NCBI GenBank assembly: GCA_938022935.1
Contig: CALIHL010000004.1
Coordinates: 1 to 62,308 of the forward strand
Length of the DNA: 62,308 bases
Source of the DNA: an uncultured Saprospiraceae bacterium
GTDB taxonomy: Bacteria > Bacteroidota > Bacteroidia > Chitinophagales > Saprospiraceae
Reading direction: 5' to 3'
The position numbers were made by a program, and so were the translations under genes. Of this stretch, positions 25,071 through 33,947 are shown piece by piece (within the stretch, counting starts at the first letter, position 1; the number at the start of each line of letters is the position of its first letter). The notes below the pieces were generated by a model that saw only the letters and a program-made list of their open reading frames with translations, was not told the origin of the DNA and ran no database searches.

Positions 25071-26471
25071 ATGATAGTACGCTTATTGAAGCCATTTTCT
25101 TTCTTAGCCCTTCTTTTCTTTACAACTACGCTTTTAGCTCAGCCAAGTGCTGACGCAGGTAAGACCATCTTCCGTAACTATTGTGCGTCTTGTCACGCCA
25201 AGGATATGAAGACGAAGTCGACTGGTCCTGCTTTGGGTGGTGCTCAAGAAAGATGGGGAGACTATCCACTCGAAGATTTGTATGGATGGATAAGAAATAG
25301 TCCGAACATGATCTACAACGTGAAGCATCCACGTGCGATCGAGGTATTCGAAGAGAATGCAAGGTCAGTTATGACAGCTTTCCCTAATCTTACCGATGAT
25401 GATATTGCATCAATACTACTTTATATCGATGCTCAGCTTGCTGGGCCAGCTACAGCAGGAGGTGCTGCCGGACCTACTCAAGAAGTCAAGAAGGAGTCTA
25501 ATCTATCTTGGCTTTATTGGATCCTCTTTGGTGTCTTAGGTGCACTCGCACTGATATTGACAAGAACAATAGGAAGTCTTGACAGAGTTGTAGCGAGTAA
25601 AGAGGGTAGAACGGTTGCTCAACAACCATTGCTCAAGCAGGTATTCTCAAAGAGAAATGTTTCATTCTTGATATTTGCCTTGATCGTGATTGGTGGTTAT
25701 AACACTGTTTCCAACGCAATCAATTTGGGTAGACAACAAAACTATGCACCTGAGCAGCCGATCAAGTTTTCGCACGAGACACACGCAGGTATCAATGAGA
25801 TAGATTGTCAGTATTGCCATGATGGTGCAAGAAGATCTAAGCACTCAGTTATACCAGCAGCTAATACTTGTATGAATTGTCACTCTGCCATTAAGAATGG
25901 GTCAGAGTTTGGTACGGCAGAGCTTACAAAGATTTATGCTTCTGTTGGTTTCGATCCGACTACTGACAAGTACATAGAAAACTATGAGGAGTTAGAAAGA
26001 GATGACATAAAAGATATATATACAAAGTGGATAAGCGATACATATTTGGCAGACAATAGTCTGACCGCCTTAGATAAGAAAGGTAAGAAGACTGTCGATG
26101 CACAGTGGGAAGGTATTGTCAACTCACTTACTAATGATCAAAAGAAGACGATCGCTGGTCCCATCGAATGGATCAGAATCCATAACCTACCGGATCATGT
26201 ATACTTCAATCATGCACAACATGTGACTGTGGGAGAGGTGGAGTGTCAGACTTGTCATGGTAAGGTAGAAGCTATGGAAGTTGTGAAGCAGCACGCTCCA
26301 TTGAGTATGGGCTGGTGTATCAACTGTCACAGAAAGACCGAAGTTAAGTTCGAGGATAACGAATACTATGCAAGCTATGAAGCTTACCATGAGCAGTTGT
26401 CTGGAGGAGAAAAAGAAAAAGTTACAGTAGAGGATATCGGAGGCTTAGAGTGCCAAAAATGTCATTACTAA
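25071..26471 (+). CDS. actA: Alternative complex III subunit ActA, multihaem cytochrome c
   Basis: The periplasmic multihaem subunit of alternative complex III, which relays electrons from the iron-sulphur/quinol core. With the ATG at 25071 it begins with a normal signal peptide (MIVRLLKPFSFLALLFFTTT). Six CxxCH motifs are present: CASCH in an N-terminal class-I-like domain with a candidate axial Met (SVMTAFP), then, after a transmembrane helix (WLYWILFGVLGALALIL) and a second one (FLIFALIVIGGYNTV), CQYCH, CMNCH, CQTCH, CINCH and CQKCH at the C-terminus. The last five fit the usual pentahaem ActA. An upstream ATG at 25002 lies before the predicted transcription start. It is the first gene of the operon. 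Confidence 0.93.
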   Translation: MIVRLLKPFSFLALLFFTTTLLAQPSADAGKTIFRNYCASCHAKDMKTKSTGPALGGAQERWGDYPLEDLYGWIRNSPNMIYNVKHPRAIEVFEENARSVMTAFPNLTDDDIASILLYIDAQLAGPATAGGAAGPTQEVKKESNLSWLYWILFGVLGALALILTRTIGSLDRVVASKEGRTVAQQPLLKQVFSKRNVSFLIFALIVIGGYNTVSNAINLGRQQNYAPEQPIKFSHETHAGINEIDCQYCHDGARRSKHSVIPAANTCMNCHSAIKNGSEFGTAELTKIYASVGFDPTTDKYIENYEELERDDIKDIYTKWISDTYLADNSLTALDKKGKKTVDAQWEGIVNSLTNDQKKTIAGPIEWIRIHNLPDHVYFNHAQHVTVGEVECQTCHGKVEAMEVVKQHAPLSMGWCINCHRKTEVKFEDNEYYASYEAYHEQLSGGEKEKVTVEDIGGLECQKCHY

Positions 26472-26490
26472 TAATCATACATCACTATAG

Positions 26491-29400
26491 ATGAGTACAA
26501 AGTTTAGCGGTATCTGGATAGGAGAGAAAGATCTCACAAGAGATGAAGAATTCCTACGTGATGCTCAGAATGAAGTTCAGAGTCCTTCTATTATTGAGGC
26601 CCTTGGCGAGCGCGAAGTAGCGGAGCAAGTTGGCGGAAACAGAAGAGATTTCTTGAAAATGATGGGTTTTGGTCTAGGCGCTGCTACCATGGCGGCGGGT
26701 TGTGATATCCCTGTCAAGAGAGCTATACCATACGTAGTAAAACCAGACGAGATCGTTCCTGGCGTTGCTAACTACTATGCTTCATCATTTGTAGATGGAG
26801 GAGATTACTGCTCTATCCTAGTCAAAACGCGAGAAGGCCGTCCCATAAAAATAGAAGGTAACAACCTTTCAGGTGTCACTAAAGGTGGTACATCTGCAAG
26901 AGCCCAAGCCTCTGTTTTATCGTTGTATGATGTCAACAGAATCAAGCACCCAACTGTAGATGGTGAGAAAGTAGAATGGTCTGATCTTGATCGTTCGATT
27001 ACATCTAAGTTAGCTTCTGCAAGAGGCATCAGAGTGGTGACTAATACCATTCTTAGCCCAACTGAAAAATCAGCAGTGGCAGCATTTACTGCAAAGTATC
27101 CATCAGCGAAAGTGGTTACTTATGATCCAGTATCATCTGCAGCTATGCTCGAGGCAAATGAAAAATCATTTGGCGATAGAGTGATACCTAACTATCACTT
27201 TGATAAAGCAACACACATCGTCAGCTTCAATGCTGACTTCTTAGGCACTTGGATCTCTCCGATTGAGTTTGCTCATGATTATGCCCAAGGAAGAAAGATC
27301 AAAAACGTGAAAGGCGCAAAAATGTCTAAGCACGTACAGGTAGAATCACAGATGTCTATGTCTGGCTCTAACGCTGACAATAGAATCTTAGTAAAACCAT
27401 CTGAGCAAGGCGCAGCGATCGCTTACTTGTATCAGCAAGTGATGGGCACAGGCTCAAGATCAGCAGGTCTTAATGCCAATGCAGAAAAAGCACTCAAGCA
27501 ACTGGCCAATCAGTTGAAAAGTAGCAAAGGAAGTTCATTGATCATCAGCGGTAGTAACAATGCTGCGGAGCAAGAGATCGTCAATGCACTTAACGTAAGC
27601 CTGGGCAACTATGGCAATACAATCAGCTTTGATAGCGCATCACTACAGAGACAAGGAGATGAGAAAGAGCTCGTCGATCTGGTAGCAGATATCCAAGCAG
27701 GTCGTGTCGATACTGTGATCTTCAATAATTGTAATCCAGTATACGAATACAGTGGTATCGCTGGCTTAAAAGAAGCTATCGAAGGTGTAGCCAACAAGAT
27801 TGGATTATCATATACCAATGACGAGACGACTAATACTTGTAACATCATCGCACCGATACACCACAATCTTGAAAGTTGGGGTGACGCAGAACCAAAGAGA
27901 GGTCATATCTCATTGATTCAGCCTACTATATCACCATTGTTTGATACAAGACAAGGAGGTCACTCTATGTTGGTCTGGGCTGGAAGTACAGCACTTGACG
28001 CTAACGCAGAGCAGCCTTACTATGATTATTTGAGATCACAATGGTCTGGCTATCATGCCAACTCTGACTTCTTGAGCTTTCAGTCATTCTGGGACAAGGC
28101 GCTTCATGATGGTGTATATCATGGCAACAGCGGTTCGTTAGTAGATATCGCTTCCGCAAATGTTGATGCTACATCAGCAATGGGAAGAATCACTAAGCCA
28201 TCTGGAAGTGATTTAGAAATACAATTCACTGAGCCAATTGCCATCGGTAACGGCCAGTATAGCAATAATCCTTGGTTACAAGAGATGCCAGACCCAGTGT
28301 CAAGATGCGCATGGGGTAACTATCTCGCAGTACCAGTAGACTTTGATGGAGTAAGAAAGTTCAAAGGGCTCAATGGTCTTATAGACGGTGATCTTGTAGA
28401 CGTAACGGTTGATGGTAAGACGTACAGAGTACCAGCTATCCAGCAGTTTGGTCAGATGCCAGGCACGGTTTCTATAGCTATAGGATACGGAAGAACGGCA
28501 GGAGGTGCTTGTGCGACAGGCATCGGAGTAGATGTCAACGAGTCTATCTCTCTTGTTGACGGTAGAGCGAATTATAGCTCTGCTAATGTGTCCTTATCCA
28601 ACAAAAAAGGAGAAGAAGAACATTATAGTGCAGTTCAGTACCACCATACAATGGGTGTTACAGCACCTAATGCAGCAGGTGAGACGATCAATGCAGATGA
28701 AACGACTCTTGCACCGGGATATGGTAACATTTTCTCAGGTTTCCAAGGCTCACTGACAGATAGATCAATCATAAGACATAGTCATGTGGATGATCTTGAG
28801 AAGTCTGTAGAAGACTTGATCCATGAGCGTGAGCACCATGAAGGACTAAATGCAGAGACCCTATATCCTTATAACGAGTATGTGGCTGAAAAGTATAGCC
28901 AAGGACATCACTGGGGCATGCACGTAGATCTTAATGCGTGTACTGGTTGCGGGGCTTGTACAGTATCATGTATGGCTGAGAACAACATCCCAGTTGTAGG
29001 TAAGAAGCAAGTAGCCCGTCATCAAGAGATGGCTTGGTTACGCATAGATAGATACTACTATGGTGATGTCAACAACCCTAATGTTGTCTATCAACCGATG
29101 ATGTGTCAGCACTGTGATAATGCTCCATGTGAGAACGTTTGTCCAGTAAACGCAACAAACCACAGTTCAGAAGGTCTCAATCAGATGACTTATAACAGAT
29201 GTATCGGTACAAGATATTGTGCGAACAACTGTCCTTACAAAGTGAGAAGATTCAACTGGTTAGATTATACAACAGGTGACTTGTTCCCAGCTAATCAGGT
29301 GAAGGTCAACAATGAAGAAGTACCGTTTGGTGCAGACAACTTAACACGTATGGTTCTTAATCCAGACGTGACAGTTAGAACAAGAGGGGTGATAGAGAAG

Positions 29401-29670
29401 TGTAGCTTCTGTGTACAGCGTATACAGCAAGGTAAGCTGACTGCAAAGACAGAGAAGAGGGGCTTGAATGACTTCGATGTGAAGACAGCTTGTCAAACAG
29501 CTTGTCCTACTGGAGCGATCACATTTGGTGATACCAACAATAAAGAAGGAGAGCTGGCTCACAAGTTTGAGTCACCGCTTAACATGATAGTATTAGAAGA
29601 AATTAATGTGAGATCATCTGTACGGTACACCATGAAGGTGCACAACAGAGATGAGTCACTAGAAGTATAA
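26491..29670 (+). CDS. actB: Alternative complex III subunit ActB, molybdopterin-oxidoreductase-like iron-sulphur protein
   Basis: A 1059-aa periplasmic subunit. A Tat-like signal NRRDFLKMMGFGLGAATMAA ends in a lipobox Cys71, so a lipid-anchored N-terminus is possible. The large N-terminal part is like molybdopterin oxidoreductases, but in this family it binds no cofactor. The C-terminal third, from about residue 816, is a four-cluster ferredoxin part: CTGCGACTVSC, CQHCDNAPCENVCP, CIGTRYCANNCP and CSFCVQRIQQ with CQTACPTG. In characterised complexes this part carries 4Fe-4S and 3Fe-4S clusters linking quinol oxidation to the ActA haems. It lies 20 bp after actA. Confidence 0.95.
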   Translation: MSTKFSGIWIGEKDLTRDEEFLRDAQNEVQSPSIIEALGEREVAEQVGGNRRDFLKMMGFGLGAATMAAGCDIPVKRAIPYVVKPDEIVPGVANYYASSFVDGGDYCSILVKTREGRPIKIEGNNLSGVTKGGTSARAQASVLSLYDVNRIKHPTVDGEKVEWSDLDRSITSKLASARGIRVVTNTILSPTEKSAVAAFTAKYPSAKVVTYDPVSSAAMLEANEKSFGDRVIPNYHFDKATHIVSFNADFLGTWISPIEFAHDYAQGRKIKNVKGAKMSKHVQVESQMSMSGSNADNRILVKPSEQGAAIAYLYQQVMGTGSRSAGLNANAEKALKQLANQLKSSKGSSLIISGSNNAAEQEIVNALNVSLGNYGNTISFDSASLQRQGDEKELVDLVADIQAGRVDTVIFNNCNPVYEYSGIAGLKEAIEGVANKIGLSYTNDETTNTCNIIAPIHHNLESWGDAEPKRGHISLIQPTISPLFDTRQGGHSMLVWAGSTALDANAEQPYYDYLRSQWSGYHANSDFLSFQSFWDKALHDGVYHGNSGSLVDIASANVDATSAMGRITKPSGSDLEIQFTEPIAIGNGQYSNNPWLQEMPDPVSRCAWGNYLAVPVDFDGVRKFKGLNGLIDGDLVDVTVDGKTYRVPAIQQFGQMPGTVSIAIGYGRTAGGACATGIGVDVNESISLVDGRANYSSANVSLSNKKGEEEHYSAVQYHHTMGVTAPNAAGETINADETTLAPGYGNIFSGFQGSLTDRSIIRHSHVDDLEKSVEDLIHEREHHEGLNAETLYPYNEYVAEKYSQGHHWGMHVDLNACTGCGACTVSCMAENNIPVVGKKQVARHQEMAWLRIDRYYYGDVNNPNVVYQPMMCQHCDNAPCENVCPVNATNHSSEGLNQMTYNRCIGTRYCANNCPYKVRRFNWLDYTTGDLFPANQVKVNNEEVPFGADNLTRMVLNPDVTVRTRGVIEKCSFCVQRIQQGKLTAKTEKRGLNDFDVKTACQTACPTGAITFGDTNNKEGELAHKFESPLNMIVLEEINVRSSVRYTMKVHNRDESLEV

Positions 29671-29685
29671 AAGCAGTTCGCTAAT

Positions 29686-31152
29686 ATGAGTGCAACAGTT
29701 AGTCCATTAAGAGAGCCATTAATTGATGGTTCCAAGTCGTATCACGATATTACCGTTGATCTTGTTAGATCTACGGAAGAGTCGCCAGGGAAACTTTGGT
29801 GGACTTGTTTTCTGATATCTATACATGTTTTGCTCTTTGGGATATTTTGTATCCTTTGGACGATATGGCATGGTATCGGAGTATGGGACTTAAACAGAAC
29901 CATCGGATGGGGTTGGGATATCACCAACTTTGTGTGGTGGATCGGTATCGGTCACGCAGGAACTTTGATATCGGCGATTCTCTTACTGTTTAGACAGAAG
30001 TGGAGAACTGGTGTGAACAGAGCTGCCGAGGCCATGACGATCTTTGCCGTGATGTGTGCTGGATTGTTTCCTGTGATACACATGGGTAGAGTTTGGTTAG
30101 CGATTTTCATCTTCCCTTATCCTAATACAAGAGGGTCACTATGGCCTAACTTTAACTCACCACTGCTTTGGGATGTATTTGCGATTAGTACATATCTGAC
30201 TGTATCAGTTTTATTCTGGTACACTGGGTTGGTTCCTGATTTTGCAACAATAAGAGACAGAGCGACTGGGATCAGAAAGAGAGTATATACTTTCTTAAGT
30301 TTTGGTTGGACAGGGTCAGCAAAGCACTGGCAGAGATGGGAAGCACTCTCATTAGTATTGGCAGGTCTTGCGACACCACTTGTACTTTCTGTACACACGA
30401 TTGTAAGTTTTGATTTCGCCACTTCAGTTATACCTGGATGGCACACGACTATATTCCCTCCGTACTTTGTTGCAGGAGCGGTATTCTCAGGGTTTGCGAT
30501 GGTGCAGACATTGATGTTGATCACAAGAAAGGTGTTGAAACTTCAAGAGTACATAACTATAGGGCACATCGAGTCGATGAATAAGGTCATCCTTGTGACG
30601 GGTACTATCGTTGGAGTTGCATATTTGACTGAGCTATTTATCGCTTGGTACTCAGGATATATCTATGAGCAGTTTGCGTTTTTCAACCGTGCTTTTGGTC
30701 CTTACTACTGGTCTTACTTCGGGATGATGTTTTGCAATGTCGTTTCACCACAAGTGTTCTGGTCAAAGAAGATCAGAAGAAGCTTATGGTGGACATTCTT
30801 TATGTCAATCTTTATCAACATCGGTATGTGGTTTGAGCGCTTCGTGATTATTGCAACTACACTGGCTCGTGACTACTTGCCATCAAGTTGGAGTTACTAT
30901 GTGCCTACTTGGGTAGAGATCGGGATTTTTGTGGGAACATTTGGATTGTTCTTTACACTGTTCCTCTTATTTACGAGAGTGGCACCGGTGGTTGCGATCG
31001 CGGAAGTGAAGTCTATCTTGAAGTCTGCGGGAGATCAATACTTAAGACCTAATACAGAACATCACGAACAGGTGATGGGAGATTATAAAGATGCTGTAGA
31101 GCACGGAAAAGAATATGTAACTGATCATCATGCTCACGCAGAACATCACTAA
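29686..31152 (+). CDS. actC: Alternative complex III subunit ActC (NrfD/PsrC-like)
   Basis: A 488-aa integral membrane protein with about ten transmembrane helices, of the NrfD/PsrC polysulphide reductase family. In alternative complex III this is the main quinol-oxidising membrane subunit, next to the ActB iron-sulphur clusters. Recognisable stretches are WHGIGVWDLNRTIGWGWDIT, FPVIHMGRVW and HTIVSFDFATSVIPGWHTT. The C-terminus is cytoplasm- or periplasm-exposed and His-rich (HAHAEHH at the very end). It is 15 bp from actB and 3 bp from actD. Confidence 0.95.
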   Translation: MSATVSPLREPLIDGSKSYHDITVDLVRSTEESPGKLWWTCFLISIHVLLFGIFCILWTIWHGIGVWDLNRTIGWGWDITNFVWWIGIGHAGTLISAILLLFRQKWRTGVNRAAEAMTIFAVMCAGLFPVIHMGRVWLAIFIFPYPNTRGSLWPNFNSPLLWDVFAISTYLTVSVLFWYTGLVPDFATIRDRATGIRKRVYTFLSFGWTGSAKHWQRWEALSLVLAGLATPLVLSVHTIVSFDFATSVIPGWHTTIFPPYFVAGAVFSGFAMVQTLMLITRKVLKLQEYITIGHIESMNKVILVTGTIVGVAYLTELFIAWYSGYIYEQFAFFNRAFGPYYWSYFGMMFCNVVSPQVFWSKKIRRSLWWTFFMSIFINIGMWFERFVIIATTLARDYLPSSWSYYVPTWVEIGIFVGTFGLFFTLFLLFTRVAPVVAIAEVKSILKSAGDQYLRPNTEHHEQVMGDYKDAVEHGKEYVTDHHAHAEHH

Positions 31153-31155
31153 GCC

Positions 31156-31677
31156 ATGAGAGAGTTAGGAAAAGAAATAATTTTTGGATTGTACGATGAT
31201 GAGCAGGACTTGCTTTCTGCAGTATCTTCAGCTACACATGACCACATGGATATATACGATGTATACAGTCCATTTCCAGTCCATGGTTTAGATCCTATTT
31301 TAGGATTAGAAGAGTCAAGATTGCACATCGCAGGTTTCATATACGGAGCATTGGGTACGTTGACGGCATTCTTGGGTATGACATGGATATTTACAAAGGA
31401 TTGGCCGATCATATTTGGTGGTAAACCATATTGGTCTGTACCAGCTTTTATACCGATTACATTTGAGTTGACTGTACTTTTTGCAGCAGTAGGTATGACA
31501 GTCACTTTTTATATAATCAATGGTCAGGGACCAGGCGTCCAGAATCCGATACTCCATGATAGAATATCGGATGACAAGTTTTGTATAGCCTTTGATACAC
31601 ACAGTGTAGAAGAAGGGAGTGCCAAGTCATTCTTTGAAAAGACTGGTGCCACATTAGTTGAGAAAAAGAATATTTAA
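31156..31677 (+). CDS. actD: Alternative complex III subunit ActD (DUF3341)
   Basis: A 173-aa membrane subunit with the DUF3341 signature: N-terminal domain with YDVYSPFPVHGLDPILGLE, two transmembrane helices (FIYGALGTLTAFLGMTWIF and FIPITFELTVLFAAVGMTV) and a C-terminal extramembrane tail with DRISDDKFCIAFD. It has no cofactor ligands and is thought to be structural. It sits in the invariant act order between actC and actE. Confidence 0.93.
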   Translation: MRELGKEIIFGLYDDEQDLLSAVSSATHDHMDIYDVYSPFPVHGLDPILGLEESRLHIAGFIYGALGTLTAFLGMTWIFTKDWPIIFGGKPYWSVPAFIPITFELTVLFAAVGMTVTFYIINGQGPGVQNPILHDRISDDKFCIAFDTHSVEEGSAKSFFEKTGATLVEKKNI

Positions 31678-31688
31678 TTATCAATACG

Positions 31689-32570
31689 ATGATGGATATC
31701 AAAGGAAATATAAGATATATAGCGCTCTACATAGTTGTAGCTATGTTCTTTGCATGTCAGCAGCCAGGTGGCAATACCACCGGTAGCGAATACATGCCAG
31801 ACATGGGACACTCACTAGCATATGAGGCTAATCACTACAACTATTACTATCCTAATACATGGGGTAGTGAAGATGAGTATTACGCATATGCTAAGCCAAG
31901 AAAACCGGTCGAAGGCACGATCCCTCGTGGATATGCAGGTGGCGCTCAAGTATCTGATGCGGGAATTCCATTTGCAGCTAATGGAGCAGTACCATATTAT
32001 TATGGTGATACGGATGATGAGAGATTAAGAGCGACAGCTGAGTTAATCAATAATCCATATCCAATCACAGATGCAGGATTGACAGAAGCTAAAGACTTGT
32101 ATGAGATCTACTGTGGTATCTGCCATGGTAACAAAGGTGATGGAGCAGGACACTTGGCTCGTGACGGTAGTCCTTACCCAGTGCAACCAGCTAACTTCTT
32201 ACTTCCAGAGTTTATAGAATCATCTAACGGTAGATTCTATCATGCTATCGAGTACGGTAAGAATGTGATGGGAGCTTATAAGGATAAACTCTCTTATGAA
32301 GAGAGATGGCAAGTGATCCACTACATAAGATCATTACAAGCCAAAGAACTCAAATTAGAATATAACCAAGTGGTCAACACACTAAATGCGGTTGATAAGC
32401 CAGCTGGCATAGCGCATAAAGTTGAAGTGGCGATGGAAGATATAGGAGGTCACCACCACACTGATGGAAGTGATCATGATGGGCATGACTCAGATGATAA
32501 CCATAGCCATGATACGGAAGGTGATGACCACGGCCATGATGATGATCATCACGAAGAAGACCACCATTAA
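31689..32570 (+). CDS. actE: Alternative complex III subunit ActE, monohaem cytochrome c lipoprotein with His-rich tail
   Basis: A 293-aa lipoprotein (lipobox FFACQ, Cys23) with one haem motif CGICH in a class I cytochrome c domain (YEIYCGICHGNKGDGAGHL; axial Met probably in NVMGAY). It should carry electrons from the ActA haems to the CuA of subunit II. The last 45 residues are dominated by His, Asp and Gly (for example DHDGHDSDDNHSHDTEGDD), a metal-binding type of sequence not needed for the haem domain. It is 11 bp after actD. Confidence 0.93.
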   Translation: MMDIKGNIRYIALYIVVAMFFACQQPGGNTTGSEYMPDMGHSLAYEANHYNYYYPNTWGSEDEYYAYAKPRKPVEGTIPRGYAGGAQVSDAGIPFAANGAVPYYYGDTDDERLRATAELINNPYPITDAGLTEAKDLYEIYCGICHGNKGDGAGHLARDGSPYPVQPANFLLPEFIESSNGRFYHAIEYGKNVMGAYKDKLSYEERWQVIHYIRSLQAKELKLEYNQVVNTLNAVDKPAGIAHKVEVAMEDIGGHHHTDGSDHDGHDSDDNHSHDTEGDDHGHDDDHHEEDHH

Positions 32571-32597
32571 TTTATAATAAGAGAAGAAGATTTATAA

Positions 32598-33935
32598 ATG
32601 ACAAATTATAGCATACCAAGTAAGCAAAGAACTCTTCTTTTAGGAGGGATGGTTATTGGTGCGATTTGCTTAGCTCTTACATGGTTCATGGATGGCACTG
32701 ATCATCACATGAGATTCTGGACTAACTTCTTGCACAACTCTGTTTTCTTTACAGGTATCGCATTGATGGCGATTTTCTTTTACGCTGTTTGCAATACCGC
32801 ATGGGCAGGATGGCATGTACAGTTTAAGAGAGTATGGGAGGCTATGGGCCTATTCCTTGGAGTTGGCTTTATCCTCATGGCAATAGTAGCGGTTGGTCTT
32901 GTCTTTGGTTGGCACCATCTGTATCATTGGGCAGATCCTGCTTCAGTGGAGACAGACAAAATATTAGAACATAAGTCAACTTTCCTAAATAAAGGATGGT
33001 ACCTCGTAAGTATAGCGTTTATAGGAGTTTGGTACTTCTTTACAAGAAAGATGAGAGGGTTGTCATTGACTGAGGATGCTATGGGTGGTGTGAAGGACTT
33101 TAGTCATCATATGAAAACAAGAAAGTGGACAGCAAGCTTCTTACCGATTGTGGGATTTTCAAGTGCGCTTGTGATCTGGCAGTGGGTGATGAGTATCGAT
33201 GCGCATTGGTATAGTACACTATTCGCATGGTATGCAGGAGCGAGCCTTTTCGTTTCTATGATCGCCATGACCATTCTAATCTTGATCTGGCTAAAGTCCA
33301 ATGGATATTATCCTAATCTTTCTTTAGAGCACTTTCATGATCTTGGAAAGTTCATGTTTGCATTTTCGATATTCTGGACCTACTTATGGTTCTCACAATA
33401 TATGTTGATCTGGTATTCTAATAATGGTGAAGAGACTGTCTATTTTAATACCCGTCAAGATGAATACCCTGTTTTGTTTTACGCTAATCTGGCAATCAAC
33501 TTTTTAGTACCATTTTTCATTTTGATGAGAAATGATACTAAGAGAAAGTTTGGTTCATTAATTACAGTTGGCTTGATAGTAATCTTCGGACACTGGATGG
33601 ACTTCTTCTTAATGATTAAGCCAGGTGCGTTGCATACAGCTCATGAGTTAGGCGGACATAGTCACGGAGGTGACCATGGGCATGAAGCAGCAGGACATGG
33701 TGCAGCCGAAGTTGGCCATCATGCGGAAGCAGCAACAGGTCATGGTGCTGATCTGGCTCATGGCGCAGCATCAACTTTTGAAGCAGGTTTTAGTATGCCG
33801 GGCTTCTTAGAAATTGGAACAATGATCGGATTCTTGTGTTTGTTTTTATATGTGTTTTACACACACTTAAGTAAGGCAAGTTTGATAGCAAAGAACGATC
33901 CTTATTTATCGGAAAGTTTACATCATCACGTATAA
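32598..33935 (+). CDS. actF: Alternative complex III subunit ActF
   Basis: A 445-aa integral membrane subunit, about ten transmembrane helices, related to ActC/NrfD-type proteins. Family stretches include MRFWTNFLHNSVFFTGIAL, VIWQWVMSIDAHWYSTLFAW and FAFSIFWTYLWFSQYMLIWY. Between the last two helices lies a His/Gly/Ala-rich loop (about residues 345-400, with HSHGGDHGHEAAGHGAAEV). It probably helps to form the quinol side and the interface to the oxidase. It ends 12 bp before the subunit II gene. Confidence 0.93.
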   Translation: MTNYSIPSKQRTLLLGGMVIGAICLALTWFMDGTDHHMRFWTNFLHNSVFFTGIALMAIFFYAVCNTAWAGWHVQFKRVWEAMGLFLGVGFILMAIVAVGLVFGWHHLYHWADPASVETDKILEHKSTFLNKGWYLVSIAFIGVWYFFTRKMRGLSLTEDAMGGVKDFSHHMKTRKWTASFLPIVGFSSALVIWQWVMSIDAHWYSTLFAWYAGASLFVSMIAMTILILIWLKSNGYYPNLSLEHFHDLGKFMFAFSIFWTYLWFSQYMLIWYSNNGEETVYFNTRQDEYPVLFYANLAINFLVPFFILMRNDTKRKFGSLITVGLIVIFGHWMDFFLMIKPGALHTAHELGGHSHGGDHGHEAAGHGAAEVGHHAEAATGHGADLAHGAASTFEAGFSMPGFLEIGTMIGFLCLFLYVFYTHLSKASLIAKNDPYLSESLHHHV

Positions 33936-33947
33936 AGGTATAATCTC

